Shown here in pieces: positions 59,504 through 59,885 of a DNA stretch of 59,885 nucleotides. Position numbers and translations under genes: made by a program. The notes beneath the pieces were generated by a model, which saw only the letters and a program-made list of their open reading frames with translations, made no database searches and was not told the origin of the DNA. Position 1 is the stretch's first letter; each line of letters starts with the position of its first letter. This stretch comes from Clostridiaceae bacterium DTU079 (GTDB lineage Bacteria > Bacillota > Clostridia > Acetivibrionales > Acetivibrionaceae). Location: assembly GCA_001512505.1 (NCBI GenBank), contig LFSC01000012.1:1-59885 (forward strand), read 5' to 3'.

Positions 59504-59885
59504 ATGAAAAAAAGAATCTACATTCTAATATTAACCCTACTTCTAAGCATCGCTTACACCGGCTGCAGTAGAAATGCCGGTAATCCACCACCTGCTGACA
59601 GTAATGAGCTTACACCGACTATAACCTTTTCTCCTTCTCCCCTTCCAACGGAGGAAAATCATGAAGATCAAGAGTCAAAAGCAGTAATTGATCTGATAAA
59701 TTCCATGACTTTAGAAGAAAAGGTGGGACAGATATTCATTGTCGCCTTTCGAAAAGGCAGTGCATCACACTCCATTAAATCACTGGATGCAACTACAGTA
59801 CAAAAAATTCAGGACTTCAATCCCGGAGGTGTAATACTGTTCAGTGAAAATATAGACACAATTCCTCAGACTCAAAAACTTATAA
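59504..59885 (+). CDS. Glycoside hydrolase family 3 lipoprotein (beta-N-acetylhexosaminidase, NagZ-like), N-terminal part
   Basis: 127 codons visible, truncated by the window end. A lipoprotein signal ends in a lipobox (IAYTGC, Cys about 21), followed by a Pro/Ser/Thr linker and the start of a GH3 domain (VIDLINSMTLEEKVGQIFIV, FNPGGVILFSENI). GH3 N-acetylglucosaminidases recycle peptidoglycan or degrade chitin oligosaccharides. ATG follows AGGA. The catalytic Asp lies beyond the window. Confidence 0.85.
   Translation, partial: MKKRIYILILTLLLSIAYTGCSRNAGNPPPADSNELTPTITFSPSPLPTEENHEDQESKAVIDLINSMTLEEKVGQIFIVAFRKGSASHSIKSLDATTVQKIQDFNPGGVILFSENIDTIPQTQKLI

Overview
The window looks like the chromosome of an anaerobic, fermentative, spore-forming Gram-positive bacterium of the Clostridia. 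Gene content and order closely recall Acetivibrio (Clostridium) thermocellus or a near relative: PPi-type phosphofructokinase, class II aldolase, lactate dehydrogenase and malic enzyme sit near an NADH-coupled [FeFe]-hydrogenase operon. This is recognition from memory, not a database match. Coding DNA is moderately AT-rich and intergenic DNA is very AT-rich.

Layout. 0-5 kb: the tail of an unknown gene, an aminotransferase/Lrp pair, a DivIVA-like protein, thioredoxin, two membrane proteins and two copies of a short inverted-repeat element. 5-16 kb: glycogen/alpha-glucan phosphorylase, an EndoQ-like PHP protein, a three-gene set related to 2-hydroxyacyl-CoA dehydratase activators, a PrsA-like foldase, an epimerase-like protein and signal peptidase I. 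15.6-23.6 kb is the carbon-flux block: aldolase, PPi-phosphofructokinase, pyruvate formate-lyase behind a ZTP riboswitch, lactate dehydrogenase and malic enzyme. 23.7-34 kb: an ABC exporter, decayed gene fragments, an SDR enzyme, a probable spore-surface protein, a PEP/pyruvate-binding-domain protein and an rRNA methyltransferase. 34-42.6 kb holds two adjacent minus-strand operons: the NADH-coupled hydrogenase (NuoE-like, histidine-kinase-type ATPase, 2Fe-2S protein, NuoF-like, HydA) and a putative sensory hydrogenase operon (DRTGG, RsbW-like ATPase, HydS-like, DRTGG, PHP). 42.8-52 kb: a nucleoside kinase, RF3, a decaying islet with an orphan barstar, and an SLH surface protein. 52-59.9 kb: three tRNAs, NAD synthetase, valS behind a T-box, small proteins, and the start of a GH3 lipoprotein.

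How the genes fit together. Four promoter regions (aldolase, ldh, hydrogenase operon, sensory hydrogenase operon) carry sequences matching the clostridial Rex operator TTGTTAA-N4-TTAACAA at 12 or 13 of 14 fixed positions. The two hydrogenase sites are placed on excellent sigma-A promoters. This suggests one NADH/NAD-sensing circuit over glycolysis, lactate formation and H2 formation, with the HydS-like operon as a possible H2-sensing layer. Pyruvate formate-lyase is instead tied to one-carbon status through the ZTP riboswitch.

Several genes are visibly broken: an internally deleted aminoglycoside-phosphotransferase-like gene, a nonsense codon in an SLH signal peptide, a frameshift in an A-run just after the start codon of a secreted protein, and a one-base frameshift in a helical protein. 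No CRISPR array, insertion sequence, prophage or replication origin was seen.
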